A stretch of 64,000 nucleotides of DNA from Conchocele bisecta (Eukaryota > Mollusca > Bivalvia > Lucinida > Thyasiridae): NCBI GenBank assembly GCA_029237695.1, contig CM055266.1:7891805-7955804 (forward strand), given 5' to 3'. The notes beneath the pieces were generated by a model, which made no database searches, was not told where the DNA came from, and was given only the letters and a program-made list of their open reading frames with translations. Positions 1-11,262 of the stretch are shown one piece after another (the first letter of the stretch is position 1; each line of letters starts with the position of its first letter). The translations under genes were made by a program, and so were the position numbers.

Positions 1-470
1 TTCAAACGTACAGCGCGTGCTGTTTGACCATGACTGTAGACAATGCTCATTCCGGGGCCAAGCAAACGCCTACGCAATGCATGTGTCTCATGACGTTACT
101 ACAGCGCGCCGTTACGTCACCAGACCAGTTCACAACGCAGTTCCCACTAAACCTTTGAAATTGATGCGACTGAATCACGCGACGTGCACTGCAGCCCCGG
201 AACATGAATGTGTAAATCAGCTGTTTGAATGGAGCAGATTATCAAAGTACTGCATGTATGCCTAAATTGCATGGTATTTCCGACTGAAATCTAACAATAA
301 CGTTCGACAATGTCGTGAACCTCGGGAACTGTTTGAACCCGCGGCCTACGGCCTTGGGTTTCAAACAGTTCCCTCGTGCCACGGCAAACGTTTAACCACG
401 GCAGGACATTGCAATGCAATGTACCTTATAGTATACCAATCTTCCTGAAATAATAGTTTATTACTACATG
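1..470. repeat. Anchor A of an inverted duplication, with nested foldback core
   Basis: This segment reappears in reverse complement at about 36780-37114, with mostly single-base differences and small indels. Its core is a strong hairpin: a 14-bp perfect inverted repeat at 324-337 and 360-373 flanks a GC-rich centre (GGCC-TAC-GGCC). Outer flanks such as GTTCGACAATGTC also pair with downstream GACATTGC-type sequence, more completely in the second copy. The open frame across positions 17-265 is not conserved in the second copy and is not called as a gene. Confidence 0.75.
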
Positions 471-842
471 CAATGGTGCTGCTGTTGATATGCATGCACA
501 TGTATCCAGAGCTCCAGATAAGGTGCGTAATTGCGTATTTTACGCACTTATTTTAGCAGAATGCACATTGATTATCAAAAGTGGGAGTACAGAATACTCA
601 CAGCAACGTGCAATAAATACTGCCATAAAGTTTAAAATTTACTTAGTTGAGCTGAACAAAATTTTGCAGCTCAAGTAAGTGAATGTTTAAATTAATTATA
701 TTTGTTATCATTTGTTCCCTATTTAATAAGGAAGAAAATCAATAACACACTGGTAACAGTAAAATACGCATTGTATTTGAAATATTGGGGTACAATACTC
801 TTTAGATGCAAAACTTATCTGGAGCTCTGTGTATCATGTGGA
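471..842. other. No recognised feature
   Basis: AT-rich sequence between anchor A and the first MITE. Short open frames here have no recognisable domain. Nothing else is supported. Confidence 0.4.
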
Positions 843-1052
843 TGTGACTGGAGAACTGGGAATTATGGGATTTGTGATCAGTGTAGCTTCTGATCAAATA
901 GCACACTCCTGTTACCTTATAATGCTCTATATTGCTTGACGGGTGTTTCATTGGTGGACTGACGAACAGTGCAGATGCTAATCAGACTGCACAGGCTGAT
1001 CTGGATCTAAATTGGTTGCAACACCGATAAGCCCCATTTCTCCACTCACATC
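843..1052 (+). mobile_element. MITE, TGACTGGAG family, copy 1
   Basis: The left end reads TGTGACTGGAG and the right end reads as its inverted complement, CCCCATTTCTCC followed by ACTCACA. The terminal repeats are about 50 bp and include GGGATTTGTGA/CAGTGTAG on the left and CTGGATCTAAATTGG on the right. The interior contains the family marker GGGTGTTTCATTG. Other copies lie at 6302, 17748, 25627, 39245, 40714 and 57264. No coding capacity. Confidence 0.75.
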
Positions 1053-1108
1053 CACAACTGAAGAATTATGACAATTGCATATAGTGAAGATTGTGATACC
1101 TTGCCTGC

Positions 1109-1134
1109 TTATCAAGGTGTATACATACGTGTTT

Positions 1135-1172
<38 letters not shown>

Positions 1173-1411
1173 ACGTACTGAAACGTCCAGATTAAACGTA
1201 CGTATTCTTTCATTTTGACCTTATCATGTAACGGATTTTGAATAAATATGGCTCATCAAATGCGTCTTGTTAAGCTGCATTTGGTGGTCTCGGTACTTTG
1301 GTCCAAACTTTTGACGTTTTCGCGAAGAATCGATTTCCGTGTCTACTGACACGGAAATCGATTGTTCGCAAAAACGACATAAGTATGTGATGAACACCCG
1401 GGAACACCAAA
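1109..1411 (+). mobile_element. Palindromic ACAAC MITE, truncated copy
   Basis: Begins ATCAAGGTGTATACATACG, continues through an (ACA)n microsatellite at about 1137-1171, then the family core with a central hairpin (GAATCGATTTCCGTGTC / GACACGGAAATCGATT). It lacks the right arm seen in full copies at 15821-16220 and 23129-23560: similarity fades near ACACCAAATTCC at about 1411. Confidence 0.75.
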
Positions 1412-1912
1412 TTCCGCTCGTTTACTACAGAAATTAAAAGATTCGAATAATCAACCGAGTTTCAGTAATGAATATAGCTTTCATGAACCTGACGCACATA
1501 AATATGTCATCAACATAAAGCATATATGTCATGTATCTCGGGCAACCCCGTGACCTTATTGGATAGTTGGGTTGCCTTGGTGCCTCGTTACAATTGCAGC
1601 TATCGATTTTTATTGTCCAGTCAATATACATATATACCAACCACTAATTACAATAATTTGTTTTTCTTCACTATGCATAAGTAAATGTCCTGAGATAAAC
1701 ATATCAAAAGTCTAAAACATCTAGCCATTCTAAAGTTTCTTAATTTGAATATTTTCCGCCGAAACACTAAGTTATATAAAATTATTTATATTAACTAAAC
1801 GGCTTGTAATTTACAGACATGGATCACCAAACGCTTTTCAAATATATTGTGAGCATTTAAAAAAATCCATTATGGCTGTCAAATAAATAAACGATGATGG
1901 CCGCGGCCCGCA
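1412..1912. other. No recognised feature
   Basis: AT-rich intergenic sequence. A minus-strand open frame at 1434-1640 has no recognisable domain and no sign of selection that I can see. Confidence 0.4.
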
Positions 1913-2677
1913 TGTCGAGCCCGCCGAGGCATTTGATGGTCTCAGAGTGTATTTATTTGAAGTTTAATGCCCAATAAGCATACAAAGTTTCAAGCAAATC
2001 TGACTTGCGGTTACAGAGATAGTAGGTATATGAAAACTTGAACGCAAATTTTGACAGAAACTTTAAGACAAACTTCTAAGTCATTTGACCTTGACATAGG
2101 GGCACAGGGGCCGCATGAGTGGGACACAGAATAAATATATGGATAATGACTAATAAGTATATGAAGATTCAAGTCAATGTGACTTAGGGACTGCAGAGAT
2201 ATAAAGTATTTAAAAACAGTAACGCAGATTTCGGAACGGAAACTTCTAAGTCATTTCACCTTGACATTAGGCACAGGGGCCGCATGAGTGTGATACAGTA
2301 TGCATATATGGATCATGAATAATAAGCATATGAAGTTTCAAGTCAATGTTACTTAGGACTGGAGAGATATAAGGTATTTAAAAACTTTAACGTAGATTTC
2401 GGAACGCAAACTTCTAAGTCATTTGACCTTGACCTTGGGCACAGGGGCCGCATGAGTAGGATACAGCATGCATATATGGATCATTACTAATAAGCATATG
2501 AAGTTTCAAGTTAATGTGACTTAGGTCTGCAGAGATATAAGGTATTTAAAAACTTTAACACATATTTCGGACAGACGCACGCACGCACGGACGCACTGAC
2601 GAACGGACGCACGGACGCACGGACACCCGGACGTCATTGTGATCACTATGTCTCGCTTTCCGCAAGCGGGCTCGACA
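1913..2677 (+). mobile_element. Helentron/HINE-like tandem-repeat element
   Basis: Bounded by a perfect 12-bp inverted pair: TGTCGAGCCCGC at 1913-1924 and GCGGGCTCGACA at 2666-2677. The right copy is part of an imperfect hairpin starting TGTCTCGCTT. Inside are about four tandem units of roughly 170 bp, each with AAGTTTCAAGTCAATGTGAC, an AGAGATATAAGGTATTTAAA segment and CTAAGTCATTTGACCTTGAC. An ACGCACGG microsatellite precedes the 3' end. Subterminal inverted repeats, internal tandem units and a 3' hairpin are the architecture described for Helentron-type nonautonomous elements; assignment to that group is inference. Related sequence occurs at 58067-58750 (minus) and 62280-62690. Confidence 0.65.
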
Positions 2678-3289
2678 CAAATACTAATATTACATTTTCT
2701 ATATGATATTAATTGTACTAGGAACCAATATTTCTAATGGTAGAACATAAAAGTTCGATTGTTGATTTGTATGTCAAATTTAACGTTTCCATAAATACAT
2801 ATCGACTTGGTCAAAGATTGTGTATAATCATGATAATGGATTAATGGAATGGAATGGAATACGCGATTTCAAAGGTATAAATATACCAGGCATCGGTTAT
2901 TATTTAATCATGGATGCTGTAAAACATTAACGGAATACGCTACGGATGTATTTGAATATTTATGTTTGGTGCAGCGGGAGTTATTTTATCACATAGGACA
3001 ACTATGTTTCAATTAGTAGACATTTTACAATCTGACCGTCTAACTTACATTAGACATCTCGGCGTATTAATACGCAGGGCATTTGAAAAAAGAAATGAAT
3101 ACTATTTTAGTTAAATATGTATTTTTAAATATATAGCTATATTAATGTACAATTGCATGATAGTTCTTACGACGCTGTTCGTTGCTATTAAGGATAATAA
3201 AACAACATTTACGTGACATTCAGGCAGACCAGGATCTACACTGTAGCGTATACATTACATATATTTCATTTATGTATACGTCATTCATA
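2678..3289. other. No recognised feature
   Basis: AT-rich sequence. It should correspond to the space filled by a LINE and foldback elements in the inverted relative (33119-36780), but I see no clear match. Confidence 0.35.
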
Positions 3290-3890
3290 TACTGTTTATT
3301 GATGTTCTACGTCACCACTTCATCACCGTATTATGTATAATTTGAAGTATAAACACATGTAATATATGTACGTGGAGGAGAACTGTTGGAAAATCACGAT
3401 GATATCCTGATATGTCCCTGGATGTCAAGGTAACAAGTCTTCATGACGTTTTACCTGTATCATATCGTGAAATTGAAGTAAGTGCAAGGAAAATAACCAT
3501 GCATCTAAATTGCACATACATCATAGTATGGTAATTCCATACTCTAAAACACAGTGTATCACGGATATTCATTCGACTGAATCTCATTATTATTGTATCT
3601 ATCAGTATTCTCACATATATGTGTGTGTGTTGTCATGAGAAAACGGACCAAATGTCCTAGAGCCAGATCCCCAACCGGCATGATCATAAAGAGCAGTCTG
3701 ATCAGGAGCTACAATGTTTTATATAAATTGACATTTGATAGTTCGGACGGTCCTGTCATGACGCGCTAAATATGAGTATTTTTACTAGCATTCTCGATAT
3801 CTACGAGCTTCAAAATAAGCCGTGCTGCTTTTCAGTAGTTCTGGTGAGCATTTACAACTACTCAATCCAAGTGACCTATATTCTATGGAA
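3290..3890. repeat. Anchor B of an inverted duplication
   Basis: About 600 bp that reappear in reverse complement at 32505-33118. Shared landmarks include TACGTCACCACTTCATCACC, CCAACCGGCATGATC, AGTTCGGACGGTCCTGTCAT and CGATATCTACGAGCTTC. The match stops at the left terminus of the CCTAATTAGG element, so that element's end marks one breakpoint. Confidence 0.8.
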
Positions 3891-4681
3891 GTGTCCTGGT
3901 GCCAATGCTAGCATATATGTATCTCTTAATTACGATTAAGTATCTCCCAATTAGGAGTTAGTATCTAATAATTAGGAGATATTCATTTAGCATTGGCACA
4001 GATAGTAAGTCCTAATTAGAATACAGTAAGTCCAGATTAGGAGATACTAACTCGTCAGTGGGAGATACTAACTCCCAATTAGAGATAATGCCTCCTAATT
4101 CGGTCTTATTATCTACTAATTAAGAGTTACTATCTCCTAATTAGCATTGGCACAGATAGTAAGTCCTAATTATAATATAAAATGTCCTAATCATGAGATA
4201 CTAACTCCTAATTAGCTGATATTAAGTCCCAATTATGATATATTAAGTCCTAATTAGGATATAATAAGTCATAATTATGAGATAGGAAGTCCTAATTAGG
4301 AGCTAGAAAGTCCAAATTAGGAGATAATAACTCCAAATTAGGAGACATAATCTCCTAATTGGCAGTTAATGTCTCCTAATTAGGGTTTATTATCTACTAT
4401 TGAGGAGTTACTATCTCATAATTAGGATTTAGTATATCCTAATTAGGAGATACTCTTTGTTAGCATTGGAACAGATGGTAAGTCATAATTAAAATATAGT
4501 AAACCCTAATTAGGAGATACTAACTCCCAATTAGGAGATACTAAGTCCTAATTAAGAGATCATATTTCCTAATTATGAAATAGTAAATCCTACATAAGAT
4601 ATACTAACTAATAATTAGGGCGTAGTATCTCCTAATTAGGATATAAAAATAGTTTAACATTGGCACCAGGACGGTTCCATA
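3884..4681. mobile_element. CCTAATTAGG palindrome-array element, long copy
   Basis: Terminal inverted repeats of about 27 bp with three mismatches: the left begins TATGGAAGTGTCCTGGTGCC, and the right in reverse complement begins TATGGAACCGTCCTGGTGCC. The 740-bp interior is almost entirely variants of the self-complementary word CCTAATTAGG joined by AGATA, AGTTA or TAGTAAGT linkers, repeating every 15-25 bp. There is no open frame of note. A second, shorter element with the same ends and interior is at 12132-12476. I do not recognise this family. Confidence 0.8.
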
Positions 4682-5640
4682 ATATTCCTATCGTGTTATA
4701 AAAAAATAGTCAAAGCTTAACCATATGTTTCTACAATGAATATGATTAGCAAGCATAAATCTCTCCCAGTCACCATTTCGTAAATGAACACATGTATATG
4801 TTAGCTGCAGGTCTATGTGAGTAAGAACTTGTATTGCTTGTACAACATTACTGTCTGTTCCACGTTTTGCGGCCGACGAACATTTGGTTCTTAAACACAT
4901 TAAATCTACAAAATATTTAAAAGTAAGTACTTTTTCATCCATAACAAAAATGTCACCCTTCTCCAAACAAATTTATTTGATGAAATTCCATCAACTATTG
5001 AATTGATTGCGAACAAATGATTTTTGGCGTAATATGGTAACATGTGCAGAGAGATGTACTGGCACATCGCATGACTGATTGATTGTGACTGGTGACATTG
5101 GCCCACAGGTAAATGTATTTGTGATATAAAAAATCACAATGTTGGCTATAGCTGCATGAAACGATGTGTAATCATGGCTTGTTCATTTTGATACCACTTT
5201 GGCCATAGCCGTAATATTCATGATAGCGATGGTTAATTGAATACTGATTCATCCCTATAATTAGGGGACATGTTCAACATGTTGATATTTTATGATGTTC
5301 ATTCAATTGGTTTAACTGTGTCTCTCACTGCTACAGCATCTACAAAGAAAACCAGTATTCTCAACTCTACGAAATGTTCATCGATGTTTCACTATAAATA
5401 TCTGGCATGTTCCTCATTTGTATTATTTATTACGACTAATACCATAATCATGATAATTTCCGTGAATTTATACATCAGAATAGGGGTACTTAGAAAAAAT
5501 ACAAACGATACACATGTAGGTGAGGTAGCATGTTACGATCTGTGGTCAATGATGGTGTTTGGAAATGGTGACATTGTCGTATTAGCATGCTTATCATGCG
5601 TATTATCCATATGACTGTATGTGTGTGCCATGTTAACCAC
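4682..5640. other. Unassigned sequence with short open frames
   Basis: Contains open frames on the minus strand (4688-4966, 4906-5106) and a 114-codon plus-strand frame at 5270-5614. None has a domain I recognise. The 5270 frame has a hydrophobic stretch in its middle but no splice or homology support, so it is not called a gene. Confidence 0.35.
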
Positions 5641-5745
5641 TTACATTTGTAATTTAGGCACAGAGCAGTGGTCTCACAATGTTCATGATGTATACAATAT
5701 ATTCCTCGCTCCCCATCCTAATATTTGCAGTCGTATGTGCATGTT

Positions 5746-5812
5746 CTGATGATAATGATGATGATGGTGATGTTGATGATGATGATGATGATGATCATGA
5801 TCATGATGATGT
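5746..5812 (+). repeat. GATGAT microsatellite
   Basis: A run of GATGATGAT with GATCATGATCATG variation. Read in one frame (5679-5876) it encodes an aspartate/histidine-rich 65-residue peptide with a hydrophobic start; see the findings for why this is not called as a CDS. Confidence 0.85.
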
Positions 5813-5889
5813 ACACCAAGTAAATGATGGATCCATTCAATGCACAGCTCCCCACCCATGCTCCGCAAATAATTGAAAAAGATACCATG

Positions 5890-7140
5890 TCTTCGTAATT
5901 GTACATGTACACAAATGTATAATTGTGTTGTACATGTAATTTGTGTTGTATCTTTGTATACCATATGCATGCTATTTACATAACATATGTGCATTCGGAC
6001 ACTATACAGGTCTATGATAACCCGTGTAAGTTAAATAACTTCCTCAAGTTATGATGGCATCCAACAAGTGTCATGTTTGCTTTCGTCGACATATCTTGTC
6101 AGTTATTTTTATAACTTCATTGTTAACTTGACAAAACAAACACATAACCATGCGGTGTCCAGCACTAGTCCATTACCTAATCAGTTCTAGAACGCTCTGC
6201 CCACCATGCTCACAGCACATGGAGTGGGTCCAACATAATACTCGTGACGACCATGATGCATTCTTTGGCATGCGGACACTGTATCTGTCTATATATGTAC
6301 CTGTGACTGGAGAAATAGGGATAATTGGTTTCGCAACCAGTGTAGATCCAGATCAGCCTGTGCATCCATACAGTCTGATAATGATTTGCAATTTTCGCCA
6401 ATTCCGCCAATGAAACACCCAATATGCTTATAACAAGCAAACCAGATAATTATCAGGCTATATGAATGTTTAGTGACCTCTTCAAGCTACATTTACCCAA
6501 AAACCACAGAATGATGACTAGCATGAGTCAAATAACACAAATATAACAGGCATTGTACATCATGTACATGTTTTCAGAAAGTCGTGCATACATTGCTCAC
6601 AGCACATGGGGCTGGTACAACTCTATACTGAGTTGGTTAAGCCACGCATTCATGATCATAATGACCATACCTGGGATTCACATATGCTAACACATTTATA
6701 CTTTAGTCATGTTTCAGATGATGTGCATGCAATTCCCAATTACCATGTATAATTTGGCAGGCATGCACTATATTAGAATAACCCGTGACAGCTAATTTGA
6801 ATAACTTCCTCAAGTTATGTTGACATTCAACACAGTTTGTATTTGTTTTTGACAAACATGACCTATACCAGTTATGTGTAATAACTGGTTCACGTTATCT
6901 TGAAAAAACAACAACAACTCATAGCTGGGTTTCACATATGTGCATAACATGCAGATATACACATGACATACATGTCGTCGCGTTATCTTCATGATGTTGT
7001 ACGTGCAATGTCCGTATACCATATACAGTTTGATTGCGGACACATTATATTTTCAGGGGTAGGATAACGCGTGTCAGTTATTTTGACATATTCACAAAAT
7101 TGTAAGTTTTCATATACGCGTAACATAAAGCGGGCTACTT
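5890..7140 (+). repeat. Diverged segmental tandem duplication
   Basis: Landmarks recur in order: ATAACCCGTG (6017, 6780; ATAACGCGTG at 7063), ATAACTTCCTCAAGTTATG (6037, 6803), GCTCACAGCACATGG (6208, 6597) and TATACCATATgCATG / TATACCATATACAG. The units are roughly 700 bp and heavily diverged. One unit is interrupted by a TGACTGGAG MITE fragment at about 6302. Confidence 0.55.
6302..6440 (+). mobile_element. MITE, TGACTGGAG family, partial copy
   Basis: Starts TGACTGGAGAAATAGGGAT and keeps AACCAGTGTAGATCC plus the interior AATGAAACACCC marker, but the right terminal repeat is missing or rearranged. Confidence 0.65.
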
Positions 7141-7607
7141 CGTCGCCCGTATAATATGCATTGGAACATGCTTGTACAAATCATACTAATTCACAGAGAA
7201 TAACAGGCTAGTGTATTTTGAAATACCAGTTTATCAGTCAAGACAAGGCTATTTCCGAGCCGAACCTCATTATCTTGATATCGAAAGACACTAGACTAGA
7301 TCTTTTTTTATCAGGTAACGTTTTAGGCTAGCCAATGATCAAATTTAAAACTGTAATAAATAAATAAATAAATTTACAGTTTTCGTTGAAAAGAACGCGG
7401 ACTTGTTTACGTTACGTGATTAGTCTGACGTCGTTCGGTAACGTCATGTGACGTCGTTCGTCCAATAGAACGCCACTTTTCAATTCCTTGTAACCCGGAT
7501 ATTCGTACATTTGTATCAGGTCGATCCCTTATACGGTAGTATGTTATCAGTGAGTACGTATTGGATCAATTCAAAGCTCGTTTCCCGATAACAAATAAGC
7601 AAACAGT

Positions 7608-7679
7608 ACAGTGGAACATCTCGAAAACCGTCATCCTGGGAGGTCCGCAGGGTGTCCAGCTTAGATAGGTACCACTGTA
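7608..7679. mobile_element. Tigger/pogo-like foldback remnant
   Basis: A 72-bp imperfect palindrome beginning ACAGTGGAACATCTCG and ending TAGGTACCACTGT. Related ends (ACAGTGGAACCTCTCTAAAC and variants) occur at 16539, 28118, 28254 and 40081. These termini resemble pogo/Tigger-type mariner ends; that assignment is inference. Confidence 0.55.
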
Positions 7680-7824
7680 ACAATAAATGACAGCGTTAAA
7701 CGAAGCTTATGCCCTCGCTGTCTGCCTTGATAATAATAAAAAACACAAGTCCTCTGTGACATTGGGCGTCGTACTGGCAGCATTGATAATGAAATAAGGA
7801 CTTTAACAGTATTGCCTTACAAAT

Positions 7825-8050
7825 TTGTCTTATTACAAACCAGGTGAGCATAAGTCCTCAGTGACCTTGACCTTGGGCGGTCGTATGTGTCTAGCATGCA
7901 TAACAAAGCACGATCACATTGTGGCCAACTATTATCAAAATCGATGAAGCGGTTCATGAGTTTTTGAAAAATGAAAGGTGTTACTAACGTACGTATGCAT
8001 GTTAGTACATACGCAGTACATGGACTAACGCCATATCCCCTCTTGTATAT
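7825..8050 (-). mobile_element. Dispersed ACGT-rich repeat, inverted copy
   Basis: The reverse complement of this segment matches 11027-11262 and 60729-60925. Shared features are AAGAGGGGATAT, TAGTCCATGTAC, a TACGTACG run, a CATTTTTCAAAAACTCATGA-type line and ACCGATTTTGATAAT. It ends with a GACCTTGACCTTGGGC phrase. No coding capacity. Confidence 0.7.
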
Positions 8051-9436
8051 CGGCAATGGGATAATTAAACTGTACATGCAGATTTGTTCTCATTTTCAAC
8101 CATGAACAAACTACAATCAATGCCATATAAATGAAACGCAATGGGGTCCACAGGGTTTCCGGTTTAGACGTGTATACATAGCCCACCATGTTTACGTTCA
8201 GCAGTTCTCTGTCAAAACATCGACGAAGTGATAAGCACCCGGCCATATAGAATATATTTGTAATTGAAGGGCCTCTCATCGCCTGGTGCAGTGCGTACAA
8301 CTGTACATGCACGTGCAGCATATGAATGCATGCATCTAGTATTGAATGGTCAGTTATAAAAGTCATTTACGAGGGATGTTCATAATTAATTTCCCAACAC
8401 ATACATGATCCCAATAAAATGAAATGACATTAATTTAATGAATGAAAACTATTAGCATAATTAAAACAACAATCACATTTAAAGCCACGTGGTCTTCGGT
8501 ATGTGCATAAAGTGATGAAACATGTTTAATTTAGGAAACAATAATTCAAGGGTAGATTTACATGGACTGTCTTAACCAACTCGTGCTTATAAGTCGTATT
8601 GAAAATAATCTGTATTTGTTAAAATATGTCCATTATACCAAATCATAAATAGCGTTGCGAACGCTAATTTTGTTGAAAGTCGATGGTACTGCTTTAACTA
8701 GTTAAATTAATTACACATGTGTCTATAAATAGCAACATATATGTGGGGAACAGTATTTTGATTTCAAAGTAAAAATATGTTATGTTTCACAAAGTGTGCT
8801 TCCTTTTACTGAAATAGCGAATGGAAATGCGTTACCAACTTATCTCCCCTCTTCATCAGTCAATTGTAGTACATTGTATATAAGAAAACACACAGTCCTT
8901 GTATATGGCATTTGGAGTCAATAAAGTGAAAATTAAAGGAACCTTGAATATCTTCGCATCATACGTTAAAATACGTTAGGACATATTCTTTTGTCATATA
9001 TCATCAGTTGGGTCTCTGTAGAGTGCACATCATTAACAATTTAATATTTCATATGTTTAGCCACTGTATTTTCACATGCAGTTTCAGTAATAAACCAACT
9101 TAAGTGATTGAACTTAAGTAACTGATGCAGTTGTCATTCAACAATGAAACATGCCATTTTGTACGATAATAAAACTATTCTCAGTCAAATGCAAAATATA
9201 TCATATTTGTATGCCAGTCGACGTGTACATGAATTGTATTATTATAATGCATACATCTTCTCGCAGCTTATGTAGCCGGTTCTCAAAATACAGTCAGATA
9301 TCACGGTGCTATTTTGTCATGTGGCGCTTAAGTATACATCTTGTATCTAACATTTTGTGTTTATTTTCATTCTGGGTGAGGAAGAATACTCAGCAATTTA
9401 AATTTAAACAACTTGAGCATGATATTCACGCACATG
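8051..9436. other. No recognised feature
   Basis: AT-rich sequence. Several short open frames on both strands have no recognisable domain. I see no repeats with partners inside this window. Confidence 0.4.
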
Positions 9437-9536
9437 TACGGAAGCCCATGAGGGCCATTTCACTTTTTTTTTAATTTCCATTTATTCAAGATGTTTTCTT
9501 GAATTTTCAAGTTCGTTTTTTTAATGGGCTTCCGTA
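9437..9536. mobile_element. Small 100-bp inverted-repeat element
   Basis: Bounded by a perfect 13-bp inverted pair, TACGGAAGCCCAT at 9437-9449 and ATGGGCTTCCGTA at 9524-9536. The inner sequence is T-rich and also partly self-complementary (TCAAGATGT/TTTTCTTGAA). It could be a very short MITE or a chance hairpin. Confidence 0.45.
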
Positions 9537-10063
9537 TACATCCATATTATCCATCTACTGATATAAAATATGTTTTTTGAACTCGTTTGACCTCTTTGCA
9601 CTTAATGACCTATGTTCAGATAAATACTGTTATGATGTATTCTCGGGAAATACATTGTTCATTGCAACAGGGAAATGTGGAGGTTCTCTCTGTGCACTTT
9701 ATCCACACAGTTTCCCTGATGTGCACTTTATCATATGACAATTTCACCTTCCTCGCCATTATACTTTACATTTTCCGCAAATGTTTACAGTGATTATTCA
9801 TCTCTATTATATGCATACCAATTCCGTTCTAACAAGTAAGAAACCCAAAACGCTCCCCTCTTGGTTCCCCTCCGAGATTGTGGTTGTAGTTACCAGGTTA
9901 CTGGAAACCCGACATCCCGTGTGAACATGCGACCTTGTTGTCGATCCAATTTGTTATTGAACAGCAATTTTCCAGGAGTGGGAGTCAGCAGGTTAGAAAT
10001 GATCTAACTAAGAAAAGTTGAATGTTGAAAATCGATCCACTATTTTGGAAATTAGGAAAACAT

Positions 10064-10242
10064 TTCCATGTTAATATGGGGAAATTAGTTTTTCGCGGTA
10101 AAATCAATATTGGACCGAATATCACAAAATAAAAGGAAGGCTCATTCTTAAATGTTGATAAAATAGAATATTATCGAACAAAATATTGTTTTTTGCACTG
10201 TTTATATGGCCGTGAAAGTTGTGAAGGTTTCGTGAAACAGAA
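10064..10242 (-). mobile_element. GTCTGTTTCACGAAA foldback family, single arm
   Basis: The reverse complement runs from CTGTTTCACGAAACCTTC through AATATTGTTTTTTGC-like AT-rich sequence and AAGAATGAGCCTTCCTTTTA to a CATATTAACATGG end. It matches one arm of the 567-bp palindrome at 36206-36772 and the single arms at 28762 and 29022. Confidence 0.7.
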
Positions 10243-10670
10243 GTAACTTAAATGAATCCAGTGTTAACAATAACACATCAAACACCCTATGACCACGTAT
10301 TGTTATGGCATTTTCTCCAACTTTGAACACTATTTACACACGTGACCATACTTTCGAGTATTTTTTAAATATCCTAAAACGTGGCATTATTTTTACCGGA
10401 CTATTTTGTTTGCATAACGCTCGACCCTCATTTAGTGAATTATTACCTACCTGCACATACAAAGCGCAATTACTTTAAATACCACTCGCGTCAAAGAAAG
10501 TATATTGTACGGTTTGCTTTACAAGCAAGATACGGGTCATTGAATGCGGACATATTTTCAGGAACGGATCGAAACACGTAAATATTATTATATATATTGC
10601 ATTTACAACAAGGGCCTGGACGAGTGCTAGGTACACTGCACTGCTTAAAAATACTGGAATATTGTGCTTG

Positions 10671-10736
10671 AAATGAAGCAGCTCGATTGTCTGAGCTGTG
10701 TACAATTCAGACTCAGACAATCGAATTGCTTGATTG
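10671..10736. repeat. TTGTCTGAGC hairpin, copy 1
   Basis: Inverted arms around GATTGTCTGAGCTGTG...ACTCAGACAATC, bounded by AAGCAG and TTGCTT. A longer and better-paired relative lies at 40004-40066. Confidence 0.65.
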
Positions 10737-10899
10737 TGAATTGGCATTATCAGTAGATTTTCAGGAACGTTGGTAATATGGGCCAGAATAACACAGGCCG
10801 TTGTGTAGTTGCCGAAACATAAAACTTTATAATAAGGACTACGGACGGTACGAGAATAAAGAAAGGTTATATATTATATACACAGATATACGTTGCCGC

Positions 10900-11026
10900 A
10901 ACTTGCATATGGTGTTATTGTGTGTGCTTGTAGGATGATGGATAATCGTATATTTGGCCTGAAAACAATTAGCTGTATTGCGGGCAACATGCCATAATAC
11001 ACTAGGTTTTCGGCTTTGTATTCAGG
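10900..11026. other. No recognised feature
   Basis: Short AT-rich stretch before the next dispersed repeat; nothing supported. Confidence 0.3.
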
Positions 11027-11262
11027 CAAGAGGGGATATAGCGTTAGTCCATGTACGTACGTACGTGCGTACGTACGTTAGTAACACATTTAATATTTTA
11101 ATAACTTGTAATCCACTTCACCGATTTTGATAACATTTGGCCACAATGTGTGTCTAGGGATGTTGTTTTTTTTTGCATACGACCCACGCCCGATGGCCCT
11201 ATGTAAATGTCACTAAGAACTTATATTCACCCTGTTTGTAAAGCAAATGCGTTAATTTTTGT
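11027..11262 (+). mobile_element. Dispersed ACGT-rich repeat, plus copy
   Basis: Begins CAAGAGGGGATATAGCG, then an uninterrupted TACGTACGTACG run, TTTTAATAACTTGTAATCC and ACCGATTTTGATAAC. The inverted copy is at 7825-8050 and a third copy is at 60729. Confidence 0.7.

Noticed and set aside
3900..4660. CRISPR array
   Set aside because: Units are degenerate and palindromic without fixed repeat and unique spacers, and the genome is animal.
9151..9474. 107-codon plus-strand frame
   Set aside because: No recognisable domain; its end overlaps the small inverted-repeat element at 9437.
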